A DNA stretch of 64,000 bases from Buchananella sp. 14KM1171 (lineage in GTDB: Bacteria > Actinomycetota > Actinomycetes > Actinomycetales > Actinomycetaceae), in NCBI RefSeq assembly GCF_041380365.1, contig NZ_CP159981.1, positions 1,302,001 to 1,366,000 of the forward strand. The letters are read 5' to 3'. Below are positions 9,701 through 17,457 of the stretch, in pieces (within the stretch, counting starts at the first letter, position 1; each line of letters begins with the position of its first letter). The translations under genes and the position numbers were made by a program. Under the pieces are notes generated by a model, which searched no databases, was not told the DNA's origin, and saw only the letters and a list, made by a program, of their open reading frames with translations.

Positions 9701-12378
9701 TGGCTGGTGCTACCTTCGGGTTGTTCCCGGTTTCCGAGGCCGGCGTGGTTGCTGACGCGGCTGCCTATACGGCGCAGTCGCAGGCCGATGGCCTGGCCAC
9801 GTTTGCGAACGTGCGTTTCGGTAAGTACCAGTTGCGTGAGACCGTGGCGCCGGCGGGTTACCAGCTTTCGACCGTGACCAAGGAGGTTGTGGTTTCCACG
9901 CAGGGCCAGACGGTTGCGGTGGGTGACTGGGAGAACGCTCCGATTACTGGCACGGTGAGTGTGAAGAAGGTCGAGGCGGGTAATGGCGGTGCGGCGGCGA
10001 CCCCGTTGGCTGGTGCGACCTTTGGGTTGTTCGCTGTTGCTGGCGATGGTTCGGTGGCTGACTCTGCTGCCTATACGGCCCAGTCGCAGGCCGATGGCCT
10101 GGCCACGTTCACGGGCGTGCGCTTTGGTAAGTACGAGCTGCGCGAGACCGCCGCGCCGGCGGGTTACCAGCTCTCGACCGTGACCAAGGAAGTTGTCATC
10201 TCTACCCAGGGCCAGACCGTAGCGGTGGGTGATTGGGAGAATGCCCCGATCACTGGCACGGTGAGCGTGAAGAAGGTCGAGGCGGGTAACGCCGCTAAGG
10301 TCCTGCCTGGCGCGACCTTCGGTCTGTTCCCGGTTTCCGAGGCCGGCGTGGTCGCCGACGCGGCTGCCTACACGGCCCAGTCGCAGGCAGATGGCCTGGC
10401 CACGTTCACGGGCGTGCGCTTTGGTAAGTACGAGTTGCGTGAGACCGTGGCGCCGGTGGGTTACCAGCTCTCGACCGTGACCAAGGAAGTTGTCATCTCT
10501 ACCCAAGGCCAGACCGTAGCAGTGGGTGATTGGGAGAACCGGGCGATTGTTGGTGCGGTGTCGGTGACCAAGGTAGAGGCCGGTAACGCGGGCAAGAAGC
10601 TGGCGGGTGCCACGTTTGTGCTGGAGCAGGCCGGGGCGGTGAAGTACACGGCTATCTCCGGTCCTTCTGGTGTTGCCAACTTCGCGGGCGTGAAGGCCGG
10701 TACCTACCAGTTGCGTGAGACCAAGGCACCGGTGGGTTACCAGCTCTCGACCGTGACCAAGGAAGTTGTCATCTCTACCCAAGGCCAGACCGTAGCAGTG
10801 GGTGATTGGGAGAACCGGGCGATTGTTGGTGCGGTGTCGGTGACCAAGGTAGAGGCCGGTAACGCGGGCAAGAAGCTGGCGGGTGCCACGTTTGTGCTGG
10901 AGCAGGCCGGGGCGGTGAAGTACACGGCTATCTCCGGTCCTTCTGGTGTTGCCAACTTCGCGGGCGTGAAGGCCGGTACCTACCAGTTGCGTGAGACCAA
11001 GGCACCGGTGGGTTACCAGCTTTCGACCTTGACCAAGGAGGTTCAGGTCTCCAGCCAGGGCCAGGTGGTCCAGGTTGGCAACTGGGACAACAGCCCGATC
11101 ACGGGGTCGGTGGCGGTGAAGAAGGTCGAGACCGGTAATGCCTCTAAGGTCCTGCCTGGTGCGACCTTCGGGTTGTTCCCGGTTTCTGAGGCCGGCGTGG
11201 TTGCTGACGCGGCTGCCTATACGGCGCAGTCGCAGGCCGATGGCCTGGCCACGTTTGCGAACGTGCGGTTTGGTAAGTACGAGCTGCGTGAGACCGTGGC
11301 GCCTGCGGGGTACCAGCTCTCGACCGTGACCAAGGAGGTCGTGGTTTCCACGCAGGGCCAGACGGTTGCGGTGGGTGACTGGGAGAACGCTCCGATTACT
11401 GGCACGGTGACGGTGACCAAGGTGGATGCTGATGATGCGGCCAAGAAGCTGGCTGGTGTGGTCTTTGCGTTGCGTCAGTCGGGGAAGAACGTCTACCGGG
11501 CCACCACGGATGGTGATGGTGTGGCCACGTTTGCGGGTGTGCGCTACGGCGTGTATGAGCTGGTGGAGGTATCCACGCTGGAGAACTACGTGCTTGACAC
11601 TGCGTTTAAGGAGAGCGTGAGGGTTTCTGCCCAGGGCCAGAGTGTGGATGTGGGTAGCGTGACCAACGCGGTTAAGCGGGCCGATGTGGTGGGGGTGAAG
11701 AAGGACCAGGCTGGTGTGCCGTTGTCGGGGGCGGTCTTTGAGCTGCGCCAGGCGGGCAAGGTGGTTGCTAGCGCGACTTCTGGTGTGGATGGTGTTGTGC
11801 GTTTTGGTGCGGTGCCGTGGGGGGAGTATGAGTTGGTGGAGACCAAGGCTCCTGCCGGGTACAAGCTCAACGCGCGTGCCGTTGTGGTCAGTGTGAAGCA
11901 AAGTGGTGGCCAGGTGAGCCTGGATGACATCGTTAACGTCAAGGAAGAGCCTGCCACCCCGCCCACGCCGACCCAGACCCCGTCGCAGACCCCGAGCCAG
12001 ACTCCGTCTCAGACGCCGAGCCAGACTCCGTCGCAGACCCCGAGTGAAACTCCGTCTCAGACGCCGAGTCAGACTCCGTCCGAGACTCCGTCGGGTACGC
12101 CGACTCCGTCGCAGACCCCGAGTGAAACTCCGTCCGAGACTCCGTCGGGCACGCCGACTCCGTCTGAGACGCCGTCGCAGACGCCGACGCCTTCGCAGCC
12201 GGGCCAGCCCACGGCACCGCCGGCGGCGCCGTCGCCGACTCCGTCTGCGACTGCGACCCCGGGGCGCACGGGCAAGCTGGCCAAGACCGGTAGCGACGCC
12301 GCCCAAGTCCTGCCCTGGGCGGTAGCCCTGGCAGCTGGTGGTCTGCTGGTGCTCACTGCGCGCAAGCGGCGCCGCTAG
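3793..12378 (+). CDS. Giant LPXTG-type surface protein with 16 Cna-B/SpaA-like repeats
   Basis: A secreted, sortase-anchored adhesin-type protein of 2861 residues. A signal peptide (about 1-40) precedes a ~1070-residue non-repeat N-terminal region and an SdrD_B-like segment near 990 with the acidic DRNANGIEDSDD loop typical of calcium sites. From about 1110 to 2717 come 16 prealbumin-like units of about 90-100 residues, each with the Lys near the start (VSVKKVE) and Glu (LRET) expected for internal isopeptide bonds. A Thr-Pro-Ser/Gln/Glu-rich wall-spanning stretch (about 2718-2815) follows, then the sorting signal LAKTG (2829-2833), a membrane helix and RKRRR. LAKTG rather than LPXTG suggests a class E-type sortase; no sortase gene is in the window. 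The first repeat carries an unusual Met/Pro-rich insertion (about 1164-1196), and two repeats are exact 276-bp copies. Ligand unknown; it could also be a pilin-like shaft. Confidence 0.93.
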   Translation: MKNSISRTMPLRGAWLALALTVLLLAQMAFTPFAAKAVSAAPANYDLKITTFDALQDGSEPDLTGWSGVPIEAVAHAHVSGIGEGLQNVLFRLSIPKQSEYIEAVEFLEPRESSYTVRSEDESSWFVEYYVDDLADQTTISAPFSLTFRNGAAPNGTTVTPTWILLSDERTELASATATFTAKASTAYKFSMQASEGVVKNVEGQQNRERVAQATFQLASEQEASDATHTPVEGVLVSYDFHVIPDPASGAPDGAGQFFPSMVRFENTLAEGVELAPQSIQEGWSVQGNKAVFSDAWDAEATDTRGYFKRIHLLYKNVAIKAPAGTPLMHQNVGTAFLTYEGTDTMVSSTDTAWAEFRAYGPPAAPAALQLEKTAKTPQLTYGHDSLWREGSSIPEQGSGRIKFALNWSQDGDTHLAKRVSDHSLDPRLYYDTFEISRGYRLSAPQAADRQVEEALNNSFNILYGVRANGYRVEIGRNLQVGRELTVNDQIRSFVALELDFPRGLAMNSVGYEFTVGTDMVRAEVQKWGGKEYGTPQEYSNSATFTATDKVTGVAATSPVATDTVTIKLPEPKLDLSGATNYGPRTYQRCPGFNPGQSPISSCPMLYLFTDTLVPTGKWAPGNGTVNRLRHVVMLPPGVEFDRLWDVRFNNYTQSRDSYTTQVHPNYLGDGRDALVVDLGVNRVVKSADRPNATLSLRYYLRATGLAPEGENVIDSYSIWRDNGEREVTAEDGTHRYVDALDLDKDGNTTEAFLTNRHTINIVGAKEVSGRLEVSANGTDWFVSSPMVDKGDYFYWRQSVTNGTDAPVDRVQFIDVFPHVNDHSIVPDAHGAYAPRTWLRESDYGGSPEEMTHSGFRAPLAGPLSELPENAQTLQKFDLYYSLIEQGPDLNSVLQVTWLTEEELAQQVAQNRASWADVRMTKAVLKPGQSLEPGYTAHLVSKHQMPPSGYNRPYLNTQAAINSMIVSHSDGTFFDTNNSRVNTRNYTITGRVFMDRNANGIEDSDDYPGDGQLVYVKNADGSPARNADGTEIDGTFPSFGEFSFTVDKRGEYKLVTQKQDAEAFSPANATGNGTISHIETVTGNEGATGVFTVSTTNPFPSRNIGIVPGRRDLTIHKVDDKGRPLPGVRFELRRRPPMIDAVSLPTLTSAVAAAVGGFVNPAQAGPMPMPIPRPIPRPMPQPLPKPQPMPIPGPAIPGQETRVGETDSAGNATFENLEFGEYDVIELEPLPGFLPIDPFSIYLSGTSPYPSNEQDGAYRVVNHQSGAQIQITKVDAEDPQTTLAGAVFELLQGNTTVQTSQPTTMDGITNFYGVSPGEYRVVEVTPPRGFSTGAPFDVTVDQSSTLIEKTVENYRSEGAVLLMKTDEAGRPLPGAEFGLFPVMGFGDQDTPRYTATSGQDGVVRFDFVSFGEYQVRELSAPPGYVKSERVDTAYLASDAYFIDLRSEPFVNRAVSGTVELTKVDAADMVSLLPGAEFGLFQLGPDGAPAAQPLMRQRSGTDGVVRFTPVPVGSYQVKEIEAAPGFVLSTQTWDAQISAQGEVVNLGKVGNAPIASTVTVKKVEAGNAGVALPGATFGLFPVSEAGVVADVAAYTTQSQADGVATFTGVRKGTYALREVAAPAGYVLSTAEKQVVVFEHGATVPLGDFENTPITGSVSVKKVETGAAANPLAGATFGLFPVSEAGVVADVAAYTAQSQADGVATFTGVRFGKYQLRETVAPVGYQLSTVTKEVVVSTQGQTVAVGDWENAPITGTVSVKKVEAGNGGAAATPLAGATFGLFPVSEAGVVADAAAYTAQSQADGQATFANVRFGKYQLRETVAPAGYQLSTVTKEVVVSTQGQTVAVGDWENAAITGSVVLTKVDAADMVSVLPGAEFGLFPVGGDGQVAAAPVDRQVSGRDGVVRFENVRFGSYKVRELVPVLGFQLSGQSWDAQVVSQGQVVNVGKVPNAVITGTVSVKKVETGAAATPLAGATFGLFPVSEAGVVADAAAYTAQSQADGLATFANVRFGKYQLRETVAPAGYQLSTVTKEVVVSTQGQTVAVGDWENAPITGTVSVKKVEAGNGGAAATPLAGATFGLFAVAGDGSVADSAAYTAQSQADGLATFTGVRFGKYELRETAAPAGYQLSTVTKEVVISTQGQTVAVGDWENAPITGTVSVKKVEAGNAAKVLPGATFGLFPVSEAGVVADAAAYTAQSQADGLATFTGVRFGKYELRETVAPVGYQLSTVTKEVVISTQGQTVAVGDWENRAIVGAVSVTKVEAGNAGKKLAGATFVLEQAGAVKYTAISGPSGVANFAGVKAGTYQLRETKAPVGYQLSTVTKEVVISTQGQTVAVGDWENRAIVGAVSVTKVEAGNAGKKLAGATFVLEQAGAVKYTAISGPSGVANFAGVKAGTYQLRETKAPVGYQLSTLTKEVQVSSQGQVVQVGNWDNSPITGSVAVKKVETGNASKVLPGATFGLFPVSEAGVVADAAAYTAQSQADGLATFANVRFGKYELRETVAPAGYQLSTVTKEVVVSTQGQTVAVGDWENAPITGTVTVTKVDADDAAKKLAGVVFALRQSGKNVYRATTDGDGVATFAGVRYGVYELVEVSTLENYVLDTAFKESVRVSAQGQSVDVGSVTNAVKRADVVGVKKDQAGVPLSGAVFELRQAGKVVASATSGVDGVVRFGAVPWGEYELVETKAPAGYKLNARAVVVSVKQSGGQVSLDDIVNVKEEPATPPTPTQTPSQTPSQTPSQTPSQTPSQTPSETPSQTPSQTPSETPSGTPTPSQTPSETPSETPSGTPTPSETPSQTPTPSQPGQPTAPPAAPSPTPSATATPGRTGKLAKTGSDAAQVLPWAVALAAGGLLVLTARKRRR
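10454..11017 (+). repeat. Exact 276-bp tandem duplication inside the surface protein gene
   Basis: Two successive Cna-B units (joining near 10730) are identical at DNA level with a 276-bp period, equal to 92 codons. The other units in the gene have diverged in sequence. Identity ends near 11017, where CTC changes to TTC in the third copy of the unit start. Confidence 0.85.
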
Positions 12379-12447
12379 CCGGGTACCACAGCCGGGAGGC
12401 ACTGGGGCACTCACCTTCCTAGGCGGGTGAGGTCCCCGGGGCGCATG

Positions 12448-12491
12448 GTCGGCCCTTCCGCTTCGGTGGGAGGGCCGACTGCTCGTTTTGG
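12448..12491 (+). terminator. Terminator of the surface protein gene
   Basis: GTCGGCCCTTCC (12448-12459) pairs with GGGAGGGCCGAC (12468-12479), with one mismatch, around an 8-base loop containing TTCG. TGCTCGTTTT follows. It sits 70 bp after the stop codon. Confidence 0.8.
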
Positions 12492-12648
12492 CCCATTTCA
12501 GGCCCTTCTCAGACGAGAGCGTGTGGGGCCATTGAGGTGGTCCGGTGGGGAGGTCCGTTCTCTCTGGACCGGCTTCCGTGGCGACCAGAGTGGGGACTGG
12601 ACCCGAGGGGCGCGTCGGGCAGGGCCGCTGGTCGTTGCGCAACCGGTT

Positions 12649-12794
12649 GCGCCTTTACGGTTCCTGTTGAGCCCTTGTTGCACCGGTTGTGGCTTTCTTG
12701 CACCTCTCGTGGCGCTACGGGGCTGATTAACGGCTGAAAAGGTCGCCCAAAGGCGCAAGAGCTGCAACAAAGGCTCGGGAGCTGCAACAAAGGC
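12649..12794. repeat. Mirrored array of 20-bp-spaced half-sites (element 1)
   Basis: Three half-sites start at 12651, 12671 and 12691 (degenerate GCCYTTGTTGCACC). Three inverted half-sites lie at 12741, 12761 and 12781; the last two are identical (GCTGCAACAAAGGC). Spacing is 20 bp on each side. It shows the same geometry as the elements at 26853-26924 and 34698-34783. Confidence 0.6.
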
Positions 12795-12905
12795 GCAAGC
12801 GTTTGCGCACACCCCGGCCGGGGTGGGCAGGCGCGGATAGGAAAGGGGTGCCTGGCCTCCTGCGGGTGTGGCAGAGGAAGGAGCGATGAGTTCGGGCGCG
12901 GCCGC

Positions 12906-13010
12906 GGCCCCCCAAGCTCGCAAATGCTGCAACGGGGTACATACGACCGCTTGGTGCCATGGCACCGGTCGGTCGGATGTGCCCCAACCGCACGCTTGTG
13001 CGCTCGGGGG
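12906..13010 (+). repeat. Dispersed palindromic repeat, copy A
   Basis: A 105-bp element beginning GGCCCCCCAAGCTCGC and ending GTGCGCTCGGGGG. Its core is an inverted repeat from GGGGTACAT to ATGTGCCCC enclosing GGTGCC/GGCACC. It closely matches copy B at 13188 and matches the copies at 26630 (inverted) and 43459. Confidence 0.85.
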
Positions 13011-13187
13011 TGGCCGCCACGGGGCGCCGGTCAGGGGAGGGCCGGCGTGGATTCCGGGTGGTGGGTGGAGCGTCGGCCACCTCGGGCGGCAAGGCCGGGC
13101 GGCCAAGCCAAGCCACCACGGGCGGCCAAGCATGGCGGCTGCCACGGGGCGCCGGTGTCTCCTGACGTGGCTGCAGCCTCTATCCCT

Positions 13188-13292
13188 GGCCCCCCAAGCT
13201 CGCAAATGCTGCAACGGGGTACATGTGACCGCTTGGGGCCATGGCACCGGTCGGTCGGATGTACCCCGACCGCACGCTTGTGCGCTCGGGGG
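13188..13292 (+). repeat. Dispersed palindromic repeat, copy B
   Basis: Same 105-bp length and orientation as copy A, with a few substitutions inside the stem. The right arm contains GCAC-GCTT-GTGC. A lone right arm recurs about 61 bp downstream (from 13331). Confidence 0.85.
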
Positions 13293-13679
13293 CAGCCCCG
13301 CGCGATCGTGGGCGACTTCCAGCAGGGCATCCGCACGCTTGTGCGCTCGGGGGCAACCCACTGCGCCCGCCGCGCCGGTGACTGCCGACGGTGCCGGCCA
13401 CCGCACACGCCGCCCACCGCCTCCACAGCGCCGCGCGCTGAGCCGCGGAGCAGCTCGAAGCCCAACTCCCTGCCCGTGCGCTCTCATCAGTGAGGAGCCC
13501 CTTTTCGCCTGGTGAGACCGGGTGGGCCCGCAGGAACAGAGGCGTTCTGATCTTTGTTGCTCGGTTGACCTTGATTTCGCGCCATTTTTCTCACATGATT
13601 TGGGGAGTCCTATCTTGCTGCTTGAACGTTCAGCAGCAGTGGCTGCTAATCAATGGCGATTGCTCCCAAAGGAGAAGTG

Positions 13680-16600
13680 ATGCAAAGACGAGTCACCCAA
13701 CGCGCGATGGGGGTGTTGGCAGGCGTTGCCGCATTGAGCCTGCTCTCTACCACCTCCGCTTTTGCTGAGCCGGAGGAGCGGAACATCGCCCTTGGGCAGC
13801 AGGTGGTTGCCTCTAGCGTGGAGACGGCGGGCAAGTGGGGGCCCGAGAAGGCCGTGGACGGCGACGATGGTAACGGTGGTACGGCCAACCAGGGCGCTGC
13901 GGATGCCTCCCGTTGGTCCGGTCGCGGCGAGGCCAACGGCCACCTGACCGTCACGCTTCCGCCCAACGCGGTGGCCAAGCGTGCGCGCATTCAGTGGGCC
14001 GGCGCCTGCTCCACTGAGTACCAGTTCCAGTACTCCACCGACGGGCAGACCTTCGAGCCCGCCTCCGAGCGCGTCACCAAGACCGGGGATGGGTGCTTCA
14101 AGAAGTCCATCGAGACCCCGTTGACCATCCCGGCGGGCGTGAAGCCCACCCACCTGCGCCTGCAGTCCTTTGCGCTGCGCAACCAGTGGGGCCCCTCGCT
14201 GTGGGAGTTTGAGATCTGGGGCACGGCCGACGCTCCGCCCCCGCCGGCCTCCGACATCGCCAAGGTAGTCCCGCTGCCGGACAGCGTCGTTGCGGGGGAG
14301 GGCACCTTCACCCTGCCGGCGAACGCCTCCATTAGCTTCACTGGCGGTGGCGAGTTCGCCGCGAAGGACTTGGCGGAGTTGCTGCGCCGCTCCACCGGCT
14401 ACGACCTGCCGATCTCCCAGGACGGCAAGATCAAGTTTGTCCTGGACGCCGCCTGGACCGAGGGCGGTGACGAAGGATACGAGCTGAAGGTGACGGCCGA
14501 CGGGGTGACCGCCAAGGCCAAGACCGAGGCCGGTTTGTTCTACGCCTCCCGCACTCTGCTGCAGCTGCTCGGCCCGTGGGCCACCTCCACCGAGGCCGTG
14601 AAGGGCCCGTGGGAGGTGCCCGCCCAGACCATCGTGGACAAGCCGCGCTACGAGTACCGCGGCCTGATGGTTGACGTGGTGCGTTCCTTCCTGACCAAGG
14701 ACGAGATGCTGGGCATCATCGACCAGATGGCGCACGTCAAGCTGAACAAGCTGCACCTGCACCTGACCGACGACCAGGCCTGGCGCGTGGAGATCACCAA
14801 CGAGGGCCGCGTGGCTGGCGACGACATCGACTACACGCGCCTGACCTCCATCTCCGGCAAGACCGCCGTGCTCACCGCGAAGTGGGCTCCGATCTCCGTC
14901 AAGGCGGACGACCCCGTCACCGACGGCGTGGCGCGCGTGCCCGGCATCCCCGGCTTCTACACGAAGGAAGACATCCGCGCGATCGTCGCCTACGCCACCG
15001 CCCGCAACATCGAGGTGATCCCCGAGATCGACGGCCCGGCGCACTCCAACGCCCAGCTGCACGCGATCCCGCAGCTCAACGGCGGCGGCTCCCACCCGGT
15101 GGTGCCTGAGGGCCAGACCACTCCGGTCATCACCAACACCTCCGTGGGTGACGCCAACATGGGCGCTCGCAACGAGAACACCTACAAGTTCCTGGCGCAC
15201 GTCTTTGGCCAGGTCACCGACATGATGCCGGGCAAGTACCTGCACGTCGGTGGCGACGAGCCCCACAACATCTCCGGGGCCGACTACGCCACGTTCATGG
15301 AGCGCACCATGCCCCTGATCGCGGCTCGTGGTCGCACCCCGATGGTGTGGAACGAGGCTGCCGCTCACCTGAGCAAGCTGCCCAACGGGACCGTCATCCA
15401 GTACTGGAACGGCAACGCGCAGCAGGTGCGCAACGCCATCCTGTCCGGGCGCGGCATGAAGCTGATCATGTCCCCGGCCACCACCACCTACTTCCCGCAG
15501 CGGCAGACCAACGCCCTGGGCGGCCCGAGCTGGGCGTGCGGTAGCACCCCGTGCGACCTGGAGCGGTTCTACAACTGGGACCCCTCCCTGTCCGGCCCGG
15601 CCGTTGGCGACCAGCACATGCTCGGTGTGAGCGCCGCCTTCTGGGCGGAGCACACCCGTGGCATTAAGGACTCCCAGTTCCGCCTTTACCCCCGCCTCAT
15701 GGCCACCGCTGAGGTGGCGTGGACGCCGCAGGCCGACCGCAGCTTCGAAGACTTCGTCAAGCGCATGCCGGCTCGCGGTGTGGAGCTGAACCTGGCCGGC
15801 GCCAACTTCTACGGCGACCCCAAGGTTACGTGGGCCAAGGAACTGCGCGGCGACGCGAAGGTGGAGGCCGACGGCAACCTGGCCTACCTGAGCGCGCCCG
15901 TGGCCGACGTTGCTGCCGCCACGGTCACCGTGCGTGACGCCAAGGGGCAGACTGTGCCCGCCACCCTGGTGGGCCAGGCGGCCGCTGCGCGTGGCCAGGA
16001 CCTGCGCCGTCCCAACGACGGTGCCGTGCGTGCGGTTAACACCACCTACGTGGTGCGCACCGAGCAGGCCAACCTCGAGGGGCCGCTGGCCGTCGAGGTG
16101 GTAGTTGGCGGCGAGACCCTGCGCGCCACGGCCGACGTCTCCACGACGCCGGCGCCGGAGCCGTCCACCTCGGCCTCCGCGAGTGCGTCGGCCTCCGCGT
16201 CGACTTCGGCGAGCGCTTCGACTTCGGCCAGCGCGTCGACTTCGGCCAGCGCTTCCGCGTCCACGTCTCCTTCTGTCAGCACCTCCGCGTCCGCTTCGGC
16301 CAGCGCGTCGGCCACGGTCACCGCCACCCCGTCCACCCCGGCCGTCCCGTCCACCCCGGCGCAGCCGGCGCCGCTGACCATCAAGCGTCTGGCGGGCGCG
16401 GACCGCGTGGCCACGGCGATCGAGGCGGCCAAGGACGGCGGGTTCACCCCTGGCACCGCTCTGCTGGCCACCGGCAAGAACTACGCCGACGCCGTCTCCT
16501 CCGGCCCGCTGGCCGGTGCGTTGAAGGCGCCGCTCTACTTCTCGGTGACCGCAACGCTGGAGCCCTCCGTGCTCCAGGCGATGCTGGACTCCGGCGTGAA

Positions 16601-17273
16601 GAAGGTCTACATCGTCGGCGGCAAGAACTCCGTCAGCGAATTGAAGGCTGAGGCCCTGCGCCTGGCCGGCATCCAGGTCGAGCGAATCACGGGTGCCAAC
16701 CGCGTCGAGACGGCCGTAGCGATCACCCACAAGCTCACCGACCTTGGCCACCGCCCGGCGAAGTTCTTCCTGGCCTCCGGCCTGTCCTACGCAGACGCGT
16801 TGGGCGCGGGCGTGGCGGCCGGGCGTGAGAAGGGTGCGGTCCTGCTCACCCAGGGTGCCAAGCTGCCGGCTGCCGTGCGTGAGACGCTGGCCGACTACAA
16901 GACGGAGCCCGTGGTGGTGGTCGGTGGCGCCGCTGCCGGCATCATGGACGACTCCGGCCTGGCGGGCCGCAATGCCAAGCTCATCATGGGCGTGGACCGC
17001 TTCGACACCGCTGGCAAGCTGTTCACTGAGTACGCGGCGAACGCGAACAAGCTGGTGATCGCCTCTGGCACGGACTTCGCCGATGCCCTGGCCGCGGGTC
17101 CGCGGGCCCTGGCCGGCAACGCGGGTCTGCTGCTGGTCAAGTCCAACGACGTCACCTCCGCCACCCGCCGCGCCCTGGTGGGCGCCAAGGTGGACGCGAT
17201 CGACGTGCTGGGTGGCAAGCGGTCCATCAACGACAGCGTTCTGGTCAGCCTGGAGCGTCTGCTGCGTCCGTAA
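13680..17273 (+). CDS. Secreted GH20 beta-N-acetylhexosaminidase with cell-wall-binding repeats
   Basis: Removes terminal N-acetylglucosamine/galactosamine from glycans, probably host mucin or glycoprotein chains, at the cell surface. The 1197-residue protein has a signal peptide (about 1-30 ending AFAEP), an F5/8C-like carbohydrate-binding domain (about 35-180), a GH20 N-terminal domain and a GH20 catalytic barrel (about 310-680). The family motifs HLHLTDDQAWR, PEIDGPAHS and HVGGDEP are present, with the catalytic Asp526-Glu527 pair. A low-complexity Ser/Ala/Thr linker (about 824-884) leads to three type-2 cell-wall-binding repeats (about 900-1197) that would hold it on the wall without a sorting signal. 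The ATG at 13680 is chosen over one at 13653 because AAAGGAG lies 7 bp upstream and the signal peptide starts there. Confidence 0.94.
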   Translation: MQRRVTQRAMGVLAGVAALSLLSTTSAFAEPEERNIALGQQVVASSVETAGKWGPEKAVDGDDGNGGTANQGAADASRWSGRGEANGHLTVTLPPNAVAKRARIQWAGACSTEYQFQYSTDGQTFEPASERVTKTGDGCFKKSIETPLTIPAGVKPTHLRLQSFALRNQWGPSLWEFEIWGTADAPPPPASDIAKVVPLPDSVVAGEGTFTLPANASISFTGGGEFAAKDLAELLRRSTGYDLPISQDGKIKFVLDAAWTEGGDEGYELKVTADGVTAKAKTEAGLFYASRTLLQLLGPWATSTEAVKGPWEVPAQTIVDKPRYEYRGLMVDVVRSFLTKDEMLGIIDQMAHVKLNKLHLHLTDDQAWRVEITNEGRVAGDDIDYTRLTSISGKTAVLTAKWAPISVKADDPVTDGVARVPGIPGFYTKEDIRAIVAYATARNIEVIPEIDGPAHSNAQLHAIPQLNGGGSHPVVPEGQTTPVITNTSVGDANMGARNENTYKFLAHVFGQVTDMMPGKYLHVGGDEPHNISGADYATFMERTMPLIAARGRTPMVWNEAAAHLSKLPNGTVIQYWNGNAQQVRNAILSGRGMKLIMSPATTTYFPQRQTNALGGPSWACGSTPCDLERFYNWDPSLSGPAVGDQHMLGVSAAFWAEHTRGIKDSQFRLYPRLMATAEVAWTPQADRSFEDFVKRMPARGVELNLAGANFYGDPKVTWAKELRGDAKVEADGNLAYLSAPVADVAAATVTVRDAKGQTVPATLVGQAAAARGQDLRRPNDGAVRAVNTTYVVRTEQANLEGPLAVEVVVGGETLRATADVSTTPAPEPSTSASASASASASTSASASTSASASTSASASASTSPSVSTSASASASASATVTATPSTPAVPSTPAQPAPLTIKRLAGADRVATAIEAAKDGGFTPGTALLATGKNYADAVSSGPLAGALKAPLYFSVTATLEPSVLQAMLDSGVKKVYIVGGKNSVSELKAEALRLAGIQVERITGANRVETAVAITHKLTDLGHRPAKFFLASGLSYADALGAGVAAGREKGAVLLTQGAKLPAAVRETLADYKTEPVVVVGGAAAGIMDDSGLAGRNAKLIMGVDRFDTAGKLFTEYAANANKLVIASGTDFADALAAGPRALAGNAGLLLVKSNDVTSATRRALVGAKVDAIDVLGGKRSINDSVLVSLERLLRP

Positions 17274-17275
17274 GC

Positions 17276-17313
17276 GCGGTGTCCGGGTGGTGTGAGCACC
17301 ACCCGGACACCGC
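17276..17313 (+). terminator. Hairpin after the GH20 gene
   Basis: A 16-bp perfect stem (GCGGTGTCCGGGTGGT with its complement) starts 3 bp after the stop codon. There is no good T-run, so it may act with the next hairpin or protect the mRNA end. Confidence 0.6.
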
Positions 17314-17368
17314 TCAGCTTCGCGAAACCGCTGCCTGCAGGTAGGGTTCGGCTTCCCGAAGAGCAAAG

Positions 17369-17402
17369 GTGGGGCCCCGCACGCTAGTGCGGGGCCCCAC
17401 CC
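17369..17402. terminator. Bidirectional terminator hairpin
   Basis: GGTGGGGCCCCGCAC pairs perfectly with its complement around a short loop. It lies between the convergent GH20 gene and the minus-strand gene ending at 17458. Confidence 0.7.
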
Positions 17403-17457
17403 ATTGTGTCGGACAGCCCGTGCCCTCCCGCGCTCCCTCCGGGGCCCGGAAAGCGCC

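Larger units (their letters stand above)
12379..13679. other. 1.3-kb non-coding region with palindromic elements
   Basis: No gene can be supported here. Open frames in it are translations of repeat DNA. It contains the surface-protein terminator, a mirrored 20-bp-period array (12649-12794), a GCGCAACCGGTTGCGC palindrome (12637-12652), two copies of the dispersed palindromic repeat (12906-13010, 13188-13292), an isolated end of that repeat (about 13330-13355), a repeated GCCACGGGGCGCCGGT (near 13016 and 13141), and the promoter of the GH20 gene in the AT-richer last 120 bp. Confidence 0.7.

Noticed and set aside
6391-12642. A 2083-codon open frame on the minus strand opposite the surface protein gene
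   Set aside because: It mirrors the repeats of the plus-strand gene, is Arg/His-rich without any domain, and has no ribosome-binding site. It results from high-G+C codon bias on the sense strand.
12498-13515. Several overlapping open frames between the surface protein and GH20 genes
   Set aside because: Their translations repeat the same Arg/Pro/His words because they cover copies of the palindromic repeat. There is no start signal or codon-position bias.
13650-17366. A 1238-codon open frame opposite the GH20 gene
   Set aside because: The same kind of antisense shadow; the sense frame has signal peptide, catalytic motifs and cell-wall repeats.
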